Of a stretch of DNA of 37,693 nt, positions 1-9,700 are shown one piece after another. Position 1 is the first letter of the stretch. Each line of letters starts with the position of its first letter. Below the pieces are notes generated by a model that was given only the letters and a program-made list of their open reading frames with translations, ran no database searches and was not told the DNA's origin. The stretch spans positions 1-37,693 of the forward strand of contig JAKPEE010000044.1 in the NCBI GenBank assembly GCA_029552125.1. Reading direction: 5' to 3'. Both the position numbers and the translations under genes were made by a program. The DNA comes from Bacillota bacterium (GTDB taxonomy: Bacteria > Bacillota > Dethiobacteria > DTU022).

Positions 1-148
1 ATGATACAGGGATACTAAAGATTAATCATGGTACTGTAGGCTGCTGTTTAATCAAAATTTAGCTTTTATGCGCCCTATGTTATGGGTTAATTAATAACGG
101 CACAGCTGATTTTAGCTTTAATAATCACACAGGCTGCTAGAGCCCCGC

Positions 149-934
149 ATGTTCAAACTTTTTACCGGCGTACCGCTGAGCATGATCATCGGCTTGCTTT
201 TTACTTATATTCCCGGCGTGATTGTCGATCAATCGATCTGGCAGCGGGCCATGTCGGCTAAAACCACAGCAATCGCACGCTGGACCCCTGTCATTAGCGG
301 CGCGATCTACTTTTATTTCAGCGCAGTAGTCGTCCTGTTGGGAATGATCGGGGTGATGCTCTATCCCAACATCGTTGCCGAGCAGGGTAATGCCGACGGT
401 ATTTTACCCTGGATGATCGCTCATTACCTGCCCAGGGGGCTAACTGGCTTAGGCCTGACGGCCTTGTTTGCCGTAGCCATGTCCACGGCCAGCACCACTA
501 TCCTCATCGCCGCAGTAACCTTTGCCAAAGACTTAGTGCCTACATTCACCAAAGAGCCCCTTAGCTCAGCACAAGAACTGCGCGTTTCGCGCATCGCTAC
601 ACTGGTAATTGGTTTGGGCGGCATCGTATTTGCCCTTACTTTTAGCGGCATCTTCGAAATCATGTTGATCGCTTACGGCATCTTTGTATCGGGCCTGTTT
701 TTTCCCATTATGGGGGCACTGTTTTGGAAAAAGGTTACTAGAACGGGAGTTATAGCGAGCATTATTGCCAGTGCCGCTGTGATGATTGCATTTCTGTTTA
801 TGGACACAGATATCGATGTGGTTGTTCCGGCCAGCATTACCAGTTTCATCGTCCTGATCGCGGTCAGCCTGGCTACCTACCGCAAAGAAAAGCTTACTCC
901 TCCGGTTTTGGAGGCTGAACGGCTGCAACAATAA
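149..934 (+). pseudogene. Sodium:solute symporter (SSS family), N-terminally truncated
   Basis: This is the C-terminal half of a sodium-coupled solute transporter of the inner membrane. The reading frame gives 261 residues, whereas SSS proteins are usually about 450-550. It begins at the helix preceding the conserved QR..SAKT..AR loop, and it keeps the hallmark stretch with LPWMIAHYLPRGLTGLGLTA followed by FAVAMSTAST. About seven hydrophobic segments remain. The frame upstream has a stop at 122-124, and all frames in 1-120 are rich in stops, so the first six or so helices are missing and not merely out of view. No good ribosome binding site precedes the ATG at 149. The substrate cannot be read from this half; its neighbour, an acyl-CoA ligase, suggests an organic acid. 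It may be a decayed gene or, less likely, a half-size protein. Confidence 0.7.
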
Positions 935-967
935 ATAATTGTGCCTCAAAAAGGGAGAACAAATCTT

Positions 968-1837
968 ATGATTATTGATTTTGGGCTCACCCCGCCACAT
1001 CCTGATTTCATGGAGCTGTATCTCAACCCGCCCAAATACCTGGAAGGCTATAAAAAGCTGTATATGGGCCAATTGAAGGATCTTTTAGCGCATAAAGATA
1101 CATCTATGGATGATTTTGTCAGTTATCTAGGCAGAATAGGCATCAAGAAAGCTGTGATCAAGGCTAAAGACATTGAATCCACGTACGGCCGCAAATTACG
1201 CAACGAGGCTGTAGCCAGCCTGGTTAAACAGTATCCGGACCGCTTTATCGGCTTTGCCGGGGTAGATCCGTACAAAGGTATGGAGGCAGTAAGGGAGCTG
1301 GAATACGCGGTACGGGAACTGGGCCTGAAAGGCCTGGCCATGGAACCTTTTGAATATCATCTCAGGCCCAATGATCGCCGCTTCTACCCCCTTTACAGCA
1401 AGTGTGTAGAACTTGGCATCCCGGTCAACTTGCATTGCTCGATTAATTATTCCACCATGTCACGCATGGATTATGGCCGGCCTATTTACCTGGATGATGT
1501 GGCTGTAGATTTTCCGGAACTCACAATTATCGCCATGACTCCGGGCTGGCCCTGGGTGGGGGAACTGGTGGGCGTTGCCTGGCGCCATGCCAATGTCTAT
1601 ATCGAAACCGAAGCAGTGCGCCCCCGCTACATGGCCATGCCGAACACAGGGTGGTCAGAACTGGTCCATTATGGCAATACGGTGATTCAGGATAAAATTA
1701 TTTTTGGATCTTCGTGGCCCCTTCTGCCCATCGAACGAACCATTGAGGAAATTCGAAATTTACCGCTTAAAGAAGAGGTTGTTCACAAATGGCTCTATAG
1801 CAATGCGGCCCGGGTGCTGGGCTTATCAGAAGAATAA
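968..1837 (+). CDS. Amidohydrolase-2 family TIM-barrel protein with non-canonical active site
   Basis: This protein of 289 residues belongs to the amidohydrolase 2 group of TIM-barrel hydrolases and decarboxylases. The start is ATG 968, placed 10 bases after AAGGGAG at 951-957; the GTG at 941 has no binding site. Family landmarks are a strand ending GFAGVDP, then GLKGLAMEPF, GIPVNLHC, and a C-terminal IIFGSSWPLLP followed by KWLYSNAARVLGL. The key metal ligands are altered. The usual N-terminal DxHxH reads IDFGLTPPHP, the usual HxG reads MTPGWPW, and the usual GSDWP reads GSSWP, with Asp replaced by Ser. It may therefore be metal-free or non-catalytic. It lies 37 bases before an acyl-CoA ligase and is probably co-transcribed with it. 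The substrate is unknown. Confidence 0.75.
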   Translation: MIIDFGLTPPHPDFMELYLNPPKYLEGYKKLYMGQLKDLLAHKDTSMDDFVSYLGRIGIKKAVIKAKDIESTYGRKLRNEAVASLVKQYPDRFIGFAGVDPYKGMEAVRELEYAVRELGLKGLAMEPFEYHLRPNDRRFYPLYSKCVELGIPVNLHCSINYSTMSRMDYGRPIYLDDVAVDFPELTIIAMTPGWPWVGELVGVAWRHANVYIETEAVRPRYMAMPNTGWSELVHYGNTVIQDKIIFGSSWPLLPIERTIEEIRNLPLKEEVVHKWLYSNAARVLGLSEE

Positions 1838-1874
1838 TCGCTAGCCGAAACAAACTCTGATAGGAGTGAAATAT

Positions 1875-3479
1875 ATGATAAATGACAGCCAGTTTGACTG
1901 GACTATCGAACCCAACTTGCGAACGCTGCTGGAGAAAGCCGTTTCCCGGTATCGCGATAAAACCTTTTTGATTATTGAAGATGGAGAAACAGTCACCTAC
2001 GGGGTATTCAAGAAAGAAGTGGACAGGATTGCCGATGTATTAAAAAATCAGGGAGTATCCAAAGGCACCCTGGTAGGGGTAATGCTGCCCAATATATTGC
2101 TCTTTCCCGTGACCCTGTGTGCCTGCTATACCCTGGGCGCAGTCATGATCCCCATGAATGTAAGTTACCGCTCTGAAGATGCGCGCTATGTGCTTAACTT
2201 CTCCGAACTGCCCATAATGATTACCACTGCCCAGATTTACAGTGACACGATTTCCGGGATCAGAGAAAGCTGCCCCCATTTACAGACAGTTATCGTTGAC
2301 GGGGCCCTTGAGACCAGCGACCCCTCAGTGAAAGCTTTAGCGGATCTGAAAAAGACAGACCCACCGGAGCCGGAGCCGCTAAATATCGAACCCACAGACC
2401 TGGCTACTATCCTTTTTACCTCGGGCACGACCGGCTACCCCAAAGGATGCATGCATGATCAGACTTACTGGTTATACTTAGCGCGTAAAGTGGTCAACTA
2501 TGCCGGGCTAACGGAAAACGACTGCCTGCTCACCGCGCAGCCATTTTATTACATGGACCCCCAGTGGAATCTTGTGGCAGTACTGATGTCGGGATCGAAA
2601 ATGGTGTTAATGAAACGGTTCAGCCCGACCCGCTTTTGGGAAAATGCCATTCGCCACAAGGCCACTTTCTGCAACGCGATCCTGCCCAACCTGCTTTACC
2701 AGGCCATGCCCCCGGATCTTAAGAACAAACACAGCTTCCGTATTATCGCCTGCACTATTCTTCCCGCCTCCCTGCAACGGGAACTGGAAGAGCGAACCGG
2801 GGTGCCCTGGAGACCCAATTTTGGCATGACCGAAACCGGCGCGGATTTAATGGTACCGGTGGAGGCGGAGCACCTGGTCGGTTCAGGCTGCATCGGCCGG
2901 GCTGTATGGGGGCGCGAAGTACGGGTGGTTGACGAAAACGACAACGATGTGCCTCCGGGTGAAGTAGGCGAGATGATACTGCGCGGCAAGGGAATAATGC
3001 AGGGGTATTATAAAAACCCCGAGGCTACCGCGGAAGCTTTCCGGGGCGGCTGGTTTCACACCGGTGATCTGGTAAGGATGGACGCCGAAGGCTGGGTTTA
3101 CTTCGTAGGGCGCAAAAAGGACATGGTCCGGCGCAGTGATGAGAATATTTCGGCTGTGGAAGTAGAAAATGTGCTGGTGTCACATCCCAAAATCGAGGAA
3201 GCTGCCATGCTGCCGGTGCCTGATGATATAAGGGGAGAAGAAATCAAAGTCTATATACAACTGGTAGAAGGCGAAACCAGCGAGACCGTCCCCCCGCAAG
3301 AAATCGCCGAGTATTGCGCCAGCAGGCTTGCTCCGTACAAGGTGCCCCGCTATTACGAATATGTTGACAGTTTACCCCGCACGCCCGCTTCGGGGAAAGT
3401 GGAAAAATACAAATTAAAAGAAGCGAAGCAAGACCTGCGCCAGGGAAGCTATGATCGGATAGACGACGTATGGCGTTAG
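1875..3479 (+). CDS. Acyl-CoA synthetase (AMP-forming), CaiC-like
   Basis: This cytoplasmic enzyme activates a carboxylic acid with ATP to an acyl-AMP and transfers it to CoA. It has 534 residues, normal for the ANL superfamily. The start is ATG 1875, eight bases after AGGAG at 1862-1866; a GTG at 1866 overlaps that site and is rejected. Visible motifs are the phosphate loop TSGTTGYPKG near residue 183, the A5 motif FGMTETGADL near 315, GWFHTGD near 392, the hinge GRKKDMVRRSDENIS near 412, and the C-terminal catalytic lysine region TPASGKVEKYKL near 508. The overall pattern resembles crotonobetaine/carnitine-CoA ligases and other medium-chain or cyclic-acid ligases; the substrate cannot be decided from sequence. 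It is the last gene before a clear terminator. Confidence 0.88.
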   Translation: MINDSQFDWTIEPNLRTLLEKAVSRYRDKTFLIIEDGETVTYGVFKKEVDRIADVLKNQGVSKGTLVGVMLPNILLFPVTLCACYTLGAVMIPMNVSYRSEDARYVLNFSELPIMITTAQIYSDTISGIRESCPHLQTVIVDGALETSDPSVKALADLKKTDPPEPEPLNIEPTDLATILFTSGTTGYPKGCMHDQTYWLYLARKVVNYAGLTENDCLLTAQPFYYMDPQWNLVAVLMSGSKMVLMKRFSPTRFWENAIRHKATFCNAILPNLLYQAMPPDLKNKHSFRIIACTILPASLQRELEERTGVPWRPNFGMTETGADLMVPVEAEHLVGSGCIGRAVWGREVRVVDENDNDVPPGEVGEMILRGKGIMQGYYKNPEATAEAFRGGWFHTGDLVRMDAEGWVYFVGRKKDMVRRSDENISAVEVENVLVSHPKIEEAAMLPVPDDIRGEEIKVYIQLVEGETSETVPPQEIAEYCASRLAPYKVPRYYEYVDSLPRTPASGKVEKYKLKEAKQDLRQGSYDRIDDVWR

Positions 3480-3518
3480 TTCATGCTTGAGCACTTAAAC
3501 GGCTACTACAAATTTAAA

Positions 3519-3540
3519 GGGCGCTACAGGCGCCCTTTTT
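3519..3540 (+). terminator. Intrinsic terminator after the acyl-CoA synthetase
   Basis: A six-base-pair GGGCGC/GCGCCC stem (3519-3524 with 3530-3535) with a five-base loop is followed by five T. It starts 40 bases after the ligase stop and closes the 968-3479 transcription unit. Confidence 0.85.
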
Positions 3541-3567
3541 ACTATTCATTTTGGGATGGCGAAGCGG

Positions 3568-3843
3568 CTAAAAAAGAAAATGTTTCATCGGGCTGATGCA
3601 GTTCATGCATAATTCTGATTTAAGATCCCCCGTTGCTTCCACCGCCGAATCAACCCAGACAAACCTGACATTCTTTTTAGGGTTCTCTAAAACTTTTTTG
3701 ATAAAGTTGTTTTTCTGAACGAGAGTGCAGCTATAATGGTGGATCCTGTTTCCGGCCGTACTGTCCAGAACAATGATAAAACCTTCTTTTTTTGAAAGGA
3801 CAAAGTCCAATAAATCCAGTGAATCGATCTCAAACTTTTTCAC
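3568..3843 (-). CDS. Small hypothetical protein, 91 aa
   Basis: I do not recognise this protein. The open frame continues upstream to 3924, but the best start is the GTG at 3843, because a GAGGAG ribosome binding site (reverse complement of 3851-3856) sits seven bases ahead of it. From there the product has 91 residues and is basic, beginning with KKFEIDSLDLLDFVLSKKEG. It has no signal peptide or membrane helix, and two cysteines near the C-terminus in ELCMNC. The base composition is richer in A and T than the neighbouring operons. It is transcribed alone, convergent with the acyl-CoA ligase and divergent from nadE. A spurious frame cannot be fully excluded, but the ribosome binding site argues for a real gene. 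Confidence 0.5.
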   Translation of the reverse strand: MKKFEIDSLDLLDFVLSKKEGFIIVLDSTAGNRIHHYSCTLVQKNNFIKKVLENPKKNVRFVWVDSAVEATGDLKSELCMNCISPMKHFLF

Positions 3844-4020
3844 CCAATCACTCCTCAGAACATGCAGGTGCTTGATTAAGATTTCTACAAAATGCAACAT
3901 CTTCCTTCTTGGCAAGGCAGCCAATTAAGAATATTTTTAGCTTGACCTTAAAGTATATCAATAATTTTAAGGCTGCCATTACTCAAAGACTTAGACGGCA
4001 ACTTTTCCCAGGAGCCTGCC

Positions 4021-4049
4021 TTGACTTTAACCATACCCTTGTTTATAAT
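4021..4049 (+). promoter_or_regulatory. Sigma-A promoter of nadE operon
   Basis: TTGACT at 4021-4026 and a perfect TATAAT at 4044-4049 are separated by 17 bases. This is a near-consensus housekeeping promoter. It would give a leader of about 85 nucleotides before nadE. Confidence 0.85.
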
Positions 4050-4090
4050 TCAGCCAGGAAATAAATACTATAAAATGAAACGGGAGAAAC

Positions 4091-4123
4091 GCTCGCGGGA
4101 AAGTGTTCCCGGGAGCTTTTTTT
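4091..4123 (+). promoter_or_regulatory. Terminator-like hairpin in the nadE leader
   Basis: GCTC-g-CGGGAA (4091-4101) pairs with TTCCCG-g-GAGC (4106-4116) around an AGTG loop, with a single G:G mismatch. Seven T (4117-4123) follow directly. The hairpin lies between the nadE promoter and the AGGAGGT ribosome binding site (4124-4130), so it is a candidate attenuator and not the end of a preceding gene: no plus-strand gene lies upstream within 600 bases. Confidence 0.6.
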
Positions 4124-4140
4124 AGGAGGTTGGAAAGGCG

Positions 4141-5790
4141 ATGCGGATAGCGCTGGCCCAGATAAACCCAACCATTGGCGCGGTTAAAGATAATACGGCT
4201 AAAATAAAAGCATATTACCATAGCGCCGCAGCGAAGGAAGCCGGCCTGGTTATCTACCCGGAGCTGGCCATAACGGGGTACCCGCCCCAGGATCTGCTAC
4301 TATATCACGGGTTTATTGAACAGGTGGAAAGAATTATTAAAGAGGATCTGGCCCCACTTACGGCTACCGGTCCGGCCATGCTCCTGGGAGCACCTTTCCG
4401 GGTGGAGGGAGAGCTTTACAACACCGCCGTACAACTGGAGGACGGCCAAATCAGGGCAGTCCACAGAAAAAGCCTGCTGCCCCATTACGATGTTTTTGAC
4501 GAGCAGCGCTATTTTGTCCGCTCCCCCGAACGGAAAATTGTGCCGGTAAAAGGGCTGGCCGCTGCGGTTACCGTCTGTGAAGACATGTGGAACGACCGTG
4601 ATCTTCACCCCCGCCCCCTTTATGACCTGGATCCGCTGGAGGATCTGGCCGCCCAGGGCGAATTCACCTATATTATTAATCTCTCAGCCTCGCCTTACAA
4701 CTTTGGCAAACAGGCCCTACGGGAAAAAGTAGCCGGCTACCTGGCTAAAAAATATAGGGCTGGTTTTCTTTATGTAAACCAGGTGGGCGGCAATGACGAG
4801 TTGATTTTTGACGGCGCCAGCCTTGTTTTTAATCATCGAGGTGAACTGCTTTACCGGGCTGCCGCTTTTGACGAAGAGCTGTTTTTTATCGAAAGTGAAG
4901 CCCTGCTGCAGCCGTCACCAGCTCCGTTGCCGCAAATAGAAGAAGATATAAGCACGATCAAGCGGGCGCTGGTCCTGGGCATCAGGGATTATGTTTTGAA
5001 AACCGGGTTCAAGCGGGTGGTTATAGGTTTAAGCGGCGGTATCGACTCAGCCCTGACTGCGGCCCTGGCTGCAGAAGCCCTGGGGCCGGCCCAAGTCCTG
5101 GGGGTACTCATGCCTTCACCATACTCCTCCGACCACAGCGTGAACGACGCCCTGGCCCTGGCCAAAAACCTGGGCCTGGAGCACCGCCTTATTTCCATTG
5201 ACGGGCCTTTCCGCTCCTTTTTGCCACTATTCAACCCGGAGGGCAAACCTTCGCTGGACCTGGCTGAAGAGAACCTGCAGGCACGCATCCGGGGCAGCAT
5301 CCTCATGTTTATCAGCAACCGGGAAAAACGGCTGGTCTTGACCACGGGAAACAAGTCGGAGCTGGCCGTGGGCTACTGTACCCTCTACGGGGATATGGCC
5401 GGCGGTTTGGCCGTGTTGGCTGATCTGCCCAAGACCATGGTCTACGAGATGGCCTCTTACCTGAACCGGCTGGCCGGCCGGGAAATTATACCTCATAGCA
5501 CCCTGACCAAGCCGCCTTCGGCGGAACTGCGGCCCCATCAAAAAGATGAAGATTCCTTGCCGCCTTACAGCGAGCTGGATCCTATTCTAAATCTTTATAT
5601 TGAGCAAAATATGTCTACGGAAAAAATCATTGAGCAAGGTTATTGCGCGGACACAGTCCACCGGGTCGCGGACCTGGTGGATCGTTCTGAATACAAGCGG
5701 CGCCAGGCGGCGCCAGGGTTAAGGGTAACCACCCGTGCTTTTGGCCTGGGACGACGCATGCCTATTGCCCGTGGTTACGATTACCGGTGA
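4141..5790 (+). CDS. nadE: Glutamine-dependent NAD+ synthetase
   Basis: This enzyme carries out the last step of NAD biosynthesis: deamido-NAD + ATP + glutamine to NAD. The 549-residue protein has two domains. The N-terminal nitrilase-type glutaminase (about 1-260) shows the Glu-Lys-Cys triad at E41 ([13 protein letters not shown]), K110 ([18 protein letters not shown]) and C146 (VTVCEDMW). The C-terminal synthetase has the ATP pyrophosphatase loop [17 protein letters not shown] near 297 and the NAD synthase signature [22 protein letters not shown] near 400. The start is ATG 4141 after AGGAGGT at 4124-4130. Its stop overlaps an upstream GTG of the mnmG frame, so the operon is very tight. A consensus promoter and a terminator-like hairpin in the leader suggest control by attenuation. 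Confidence 0.95.
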   Translation: MRIALAQINPTIGAVKDNTAKIKAYYHSAAAKEAGLVIYPELAITGYPPQDLLLYHGFIEQVERIIKEDLAPLTATGPAMLLGAPFRVEGELYNTAVQLEDGQIRAVHRKSLLPHYDVFDEQRYFVRSPERKIVPVKGLAAAVTVCEDMWNDRDLHPRPLYDLDPLEDLAAQGEFTYIINLSASPYNFGKQALREKVAGYLAKKYRAGFLYVNQVGGNDELIFDGASLVFNHRGELLYRAAAFDEELFFIESEALLQPSPAPLPQIEEDISTIKRALVLGIRDYVLKTGFKRVVIGLSGGIDSALTAALAAEALGPAQVLGVLMPSPYSSDHSVNDALALAKNLGLEHRLISIDGPFRSFLPLFNPEGKPSLDLAEENLQARIRGSILMFISNREKRLVLTTGNKSELAVGYCTLYGDMAGGLAVLADLPKTMVYEMASYLNRLAGREIIPHSTLTKPPSAELRPHQKDEDSLPPYSELDPILNLYIEQNMSTEKIIEQGYCADTVHRVADLVDRSEYKRRQAAPGLRVTTRAFGLGRRMPIARGYDYR

Positions 5791-5810
5791 AGATAAAGGA
5801 ATGGATAGAA

Positions 5811-7751
5811 ATGGCCGGAGACTGTGTCAGTTACGAACCTGAAACATACGACGTGGCAGTCATCGGAGCGGGCCATGCGGGGTGCGAAGCAGCCCTGGCC
5901 GCGGCTCGCCTGGGTTGCCGGACGCTGCTGCTTTCTCTTAACCTGGATATGACTGCCGCCATGGCCTGCAACCCCTCCCTGGGAGGCCCGGGGAAAGGGC
6001 ACCTGGTGCGGGAAATCGACGCCCTGGGAGGCGAAATGGCCCGGGTAGCCGACCAGAACCTGCTGCAGATGCGCATCCTTAACACTGGCAAAGGCCCGGC
6101 AGTACAGGCATTACGGGCCCAAATCGACAAACAGGGCTACCAGCGCTCCATGCGCCTGGCCCTGGAGCGGCAACCTAAACTGCAACTGCGAGAGGATATG
6201 GCCGAAGAGATCCTGGTGAGCGATGGGAAAGTAACCGGGGTACTGGGACGAAGCGGGGCCTACTATCCGGCGCGTACGGTTATTCTAGCGACCGGCGTCT
6301 ACCTGCGCTCGGAAATTTTTCTGGGCGAACGCCATTACCGCGGTGCTCCCAATAACCTGATCCCGTCGGTGTCGCTGGCAGAAAACTTAAGCAATCTGGG
6401 ATTTACCCTGGAACGCTTTAAAACCGGCACCCCACCCCGGGTTTACCGGCGCAGCATCAATTTTTCCAAACTTACTCCCGTTTACGGAGAGGCAGAAGCC
6501 CCGGGTTTTTCCATGCTCACTGCCAGGGGCCGGACCGAGCAGGTGCCATGCTGGATGACCTACACCAACCTGGACACCCACCGCATTATTCGGGAAAATC
6601 TTAACCTGGCACCCATATACAGCGGCCTGATTAAAGGGCGGGGCCCGCGCTACTGCCCTTCCATCGAGGATAAAATTGTCCGCTTTGCCGACCGGGAGCG
6701 CCATCCTATCTTCATTGAGCCGGAAGGGGCCGACACCGACGAAATGTATCTCCAGGGCATCTCCACCGGCCTGCCCCCGGAAATTCAAGAGGTTTTCCTG
6801 CGCACTATCGCCGGCCTGGAAAAAGTGGAGATCATGCGCCCGGCCTACGCGATTGAATATGATTACGCGCCGCCCACCCAGCTTAAACTCTCCCTGGAAA
6901 CCAAAAGAGTAGAAGGCCTCTTTTTCGCGGGGCAGATCAACGGCACCACCGGATATGAAGAAGCAGCGGCCCAGGGGTTGATCGCGGGGATCAATGCCGC
7001 CCGCAAAGTACAGGGCAAAGAGCCGCTTTTGTTAAAACGCAGCGAAGCGTATATCGGGGTAATGATCGACGACCTGGTCACCCGGGGGGTGCAGGAGCCT
7101 TACCGCATCTTTACCTCGCGGGGAGAATACCGGCTTCTGCTGCGGCAGGACAATGCCGACATTCGCCTGACGGAAACCGGTTACCGCCTCGGCCTGGTGG
7201 GAGAGGAGCGCTATAACCTTTACCGGCAAAAAAAGAAATACATCTCCCAAGAGCTGTCCCGTTTGAGATCCATTACTTTCACTCCCGGTGGAGCCATGGA
7301 CAAGCAACTGCGCCAGTGGCAGTCCGCACCCCTGCAGCACCCGGTTACCGCGGAAGAACTGCTCCGGCGGCCTGAAATCAGCTATAAGGCTTTTATGGCC
7401 TGGGAAGGGAAAGAGATTCCCCCTTTACCCCCGGGTACGCTAAGCGAGCTGGAAAACCAGATTAAGTATGCCGGCTACATCGCCAAGCAGGAGCAGGAGG
7501 TGGCGCGCCAGGCGCGCCTTTATGACAAAATTATCCCTGATGATTTTGATTATAGCAAGGCAACCAACCTTTCGGTGGAAGCCCGCACAAAACTGGAGCA
7601 GCTGCGTCCGCAGACAGTAGGCCAGGCTTCCCGGGTGGACGGGGTTACTCCCGCCGACATCTCGGTGCTGTTGCTCTACCTGGAGCGCCCCGGTGCACTG
7701 CGCGGCCGCGCCCAAAAGGGCAAAGGAGAGCGGGCCGATGAAAAAACATGA
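5811..7751 (+). CDS. mnmG: tRNA uridine-34 5-carboxymethylaminomethyl modification enzyme MnmG
   Basis: This FAD- and NADH-dependent enzyme works with MnmE to install the aminomethyl or carboxymethylaminomethyl group at wobble uridine 34 of certain tRNAs. The protein has 646 residues. The FAD-binding GAGHAG lies at 19-24, followed by the MnmG signature [10 protein letters not shown] and [10 protein letters not shown], then [36 protein letters not shown] and [16 protein letters not shown], and the C-terminal helical domain ends [15 protein letters not shown] prefer ATG 5811, which has AAAGGA 10 bases upstream, over GTG 5787, which has no binding site but overlaps the nadE stop. It is the middle gene of the nadE-mnmG-radical SAM operon. 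MnmE is not in the window, so this is not the common mnmE-mnmG locus. Confidence 0.93.
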   Translation: MAGDCVSYEPETYDVAVIGAGHAGCEAALAAARLGCRTLLLSLNLDMTAAMACNPSLGGPGKGHLVREIDALGGEMARVADQNLLQMRILNTGKGPAVQALRAQIDKQGYQRSMRLALERQPKLQLREDMAEEILVSDGKVTGVLGRSGAYYPARTVILATGVYLRSEIFLGERHYRGAPNNLIPSVSLAENLSNLGFTLERFKTGTPPRVYRRSINFSKLTPVYGEAEAPGFSMLTARGRTEQVPCWMTYTNLDTHRIIRENLNLAPIYSGLIKGRGPRYCPSIEDKIVRFADRERHPIFIEPEGADTDEMYLQGISTGLPPEIQEVFLRTIAGLEKVEIMRPAYAIEYDYAPPTQLKLSLETKRVEGLFFAGQINGTTGYEEAAAQGLIAGINAARKVQGKEPLLLKRSEAYIGVMIDDLVTRGVQEPYRIFTSRGEYRLLLRQDNADIRLTETGYRLGLVGEERYNLYRQKKKYISQELSRLRSITFTPGGAMDKQLRQWQSAPLQHPVTAEELLRRPEISYKAFMAWEGKEIPPLPPGTLSELENQIKYAGYIAKQEQEVARQARLYDKIIPDDFDYSKATNLSVEARTKLEQLRPQTVGQASRVDGVTPADISVLLLYLERPGALRGRAQKGKGERADEKT

Positions 7752-8673
7752 TCGCCAGCCCGGATGGTATTACCGCCTCAGCACTTTCTTTCGCGAACAG
7801 TTTGGCGGTCCGGTATACAAAATCCCTCTGGACGCAGGTTTTTCCTGCCCCAACCGCGACGGGAGCATTGGCAAGGGCGGTTGCAGCTACTGTTACAACC
7901 CCGCCTTCTCCCCTGCGGCAGGGGGCCGCAGGCCGGCTTCGATTAGCGAGCAGCTTGAAAAAGGAATAGGCTCAGGACGGAAGCGCTATATCGCTTATTT
8001 CCAGGCCTACACCAGCACCTACGGACCTGTCGAACAGTTGCGGCGCCTTTATGACGAGGCGCTGAAACATCCCGCGGTAGCCGGATTGAGTGTATCTACC
8101 CGGCCTGACTGCGTCCCGGACCGGGTCCTGGACCTGCTCGAAGATTACGCCCGCCGCACCCATGTCTGGGTGGAATACGGGCTCCAGTCGGCCCATAATA
8201 CTACCCTGGCCGCCATCAACCGCGGCCACACCTTTGAGCAGTTTAGCAACGCAGTGGAGAGAACCCGCGGGCGCGGCATTTTTATTTGCGCCCATGTCAT
8301 CCTGGGGCTGCCGGGGGAAACGAGAGAGATGATGCTTCGGACCATGGCAGCCCTGAACCGCTGCCGCATTGATGGCATCAAGTTCCACCACCTGCAGGTA
8401 ATTAAAGGCACGCCCCTCTCCGAGCAGCACTACCGGGGCGAAGTGCCTGTCTTTAACAAGTTCGACGAGTACCTGCCTCTTTTATGCGACTGCCTTGAAC
8501 ATATTTCGCCTACAACGGTCATCCACCGCCTTGCCGCCCGGGTAACCGATGGAGAGATGCTGGTGGCCCCCCGCTGGAACGAAAGCCCCACCCAGATTGC
8601 CTCCGCCGTGGAGGCGGAGCTTAAAAGGCGCGGCACATGGCAGGGTGTGAAAAGCGAGGCAGAGGCTGAATGA
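7738..8673 (+). CDS. Radical SAM protein, TIGR01212/YtqA (MnmL-like)
   Basis: This 311-residue radical SAM enzyme belongs to the YtqA/YhcC family, related to Elp3. The iron-sulfur cysteines are in [16 protein letters not shown], near residues 37-52: the family's long first spacing, then CxxC. It is followed by [27 protein letters not shown] and [10 protein letters not shown], all typical of the family. The start is ATG 7738, with AAAGGAGAG at 7723-7731, and it overlaps the end of mnmG by 14 bases, so the two are translationally coupled. From memory, B. subtilis YtqA has been proposed as MnmL, converting MnmEG-made groups on wobble uridine; coupling to mnmG fits that. The function in this organism is inferred. 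Confidence 0.88.
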   Translation: MKKHDRQPGWYYRLSTFFREQFGGPVYKIPLDAGFSCPNRDGSIGKGGCSYCYNPAFSPAAGGRRPASISEQLEKGIGSGRKRYIAYFQAYTSTYGPVEQLRRLYDEALKHPAVAGLSVSTRPDCVPDRVLDLLEDYARRTHVWVEYGLQSAHNTTLAAINRGHTFEQFSNAVERTRGRGIFICAHVILGLPGETREMMLRTMAALNRCRIDGIKFHHLQVIKGTPLSEQHYRGEVPVFNKFDEYLPLLCDCLEHISPTTVIHRLAARVTDGEMLVAPRWNESPTQIASAVEAELKRRGTWQGVKSEAEAE

Positions 8674-8787
8674 GAAAAAAGTGATATTGAGGCAGGTATT
8701 TCCTAATTTAGCGTGGAATACGTGTTACATGCATACAGCTTCGTGTTACAAAGTATGCGGCCTCAACCCCGGGCTGCATATAAAGAA

Positions 8788-8817
8788 AGGGGCTGCCCTT
8801 TTAGGACAGCTCCTTTT
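8788..8817 (+). terminator. Terminator between convergent operons
   Basis: An 11-base stem (8788-8798 with 8804-8814, with one G:T pair and one mismatch) and a TTTTA loop are followed by T on the plus strand. In minus orientation the stem is followed by TTTCTTTAT. It therefore probably serves both the nadE-mnmG-radical SAM operon and the kdd-kal-kce operon. Confidence 0.7.
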
Positions 8818-8854
8818 GATCAGCGGGAGTCTGCCGCCGGGGCAGCCGCAGGTT

Positions 8855-9676
8855 CTAGGCAGCTCCTCCCATCCCCAGGATCCGCCGGGCTTCCTGGGGT
8901 GTAGCGATATCGCGGTAATGGATGCGGGCTATTTGAACCACGCGCTCCACCAACTGGGCATTGCTTTCGGCCAGGACTCCTTTGGCGAAATAAATATTAT
9001 CTTCAAAGCCGACACGGACGTGCCCTCCTAACAGCACCGCCGCTGTAGCCAGGGTCAGCTCAGCCCGCCCTACGCCTGCTACGCTCCAGGTGCTTCCCTG
9101 CGGGATGCTTTCCACAAGGTGGAGCAGGTTCTTAATGGTGGCCGGTATGCCCCCGGGTACGCCCATGACAAAGTCAAAGTGCAGGGGCTCTTTAAGCAGG
9201 CCCCGTTTGACCAACTGCAGGGCGTTGTTGATCATGCCCACATCAAATACTTCTATTTCCGGTTTAACCCCGTGCTCCTGCATGGCCCGGGCAAACTGTT
9301 CCAGGTAAGCCGGCGGGTTTAAGAAAACGTTGTTTCCAAAATTGACGCTGCCAGTTGATAGAGAAGCCATCTCCGGCTTCAGGTAGACCGGCTGGAGCCG
9401 TTCTTCGGCGCTCATGCCCACGGCTCCCCCCGTGGATACCTGGATGATGATATCGCATTTTTCCTTAATTCGCTCTATCGTTTCTTTATAAACGGCGCCG
9501 TCCTGGGTGGGGGTGCCGTCAGCATGGCGCACGTGGAGATGAACAATAGATGCTCCCGCCTCGTAACATTCATAAGCCGCCTGTGCTATTTCCGCCGGGG
9601 TGATCGGCAGGTTGGGATTATCGGCGCGGGTTACCTCCGCCCCGGTCAGGGCGGCGGTAATGATTAACTTCTCCAT
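8855..9676 (-). CDS. kce: 3-keto-5-aminohexanoate cleavage enzyme (BKACE family)
   Basis: This zinc-dependent enzyme of lysine fermentation converts 3-keto-5-aminohexanoate and acetyl-CoA to 3-aminobutyryl-CoA and acetoacetate. The 273-residue TIM-barrel protein has the zinc ligands H46 and H48 in VHLHVR and E225 in VGFEDN, together with E14 in TGAEVT. Other BKACE landmarks are DGAVYKETIERI, SLSTGSVNFG and EVFDVGMI. AAGGAGG precedes its ATG by eight bases. It is the last gene of kdd-kal-kce, 24 bases after kal. BKACE members act on several beta-keto acids; the neighbours kdd and kal make the lysine-pathway assignment strong. Confidence 0.92.
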   Translation of the reverse strand: MEKLIITAALTGAEVTRADNPNLPITPAEIAQAAYECYEAGASIVHLHVRHADGTPTQDGAVYKETIERIKEKCDIIIQVSTGGAVGMSAEERLQPVYLKPEMASLSTGSVNFGNNVFLNPPAYLEQFARAMQEHGVKPEIEVFDVGMINNALQLVKRGLLKEPLHFDFVMGVPGGIPATIKNLLHLVESIPQGSTWSVAGVGRAELTLATAAVLLGGHVRVGFEDNIYFAKGVLAESNAQLVERVVQIARIHYRDIATPQEARRILGMGGAA

Positions 9677-9700
9677 TATCGGAGCCTCCTTCTGTTGATT

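Noticed and set aside
5811-7751. MnmG considered as a divergent paralogue
   Set aside because: [16 protein letters not shown] and the other signatures are those of ordinary Firmicute MnmG.
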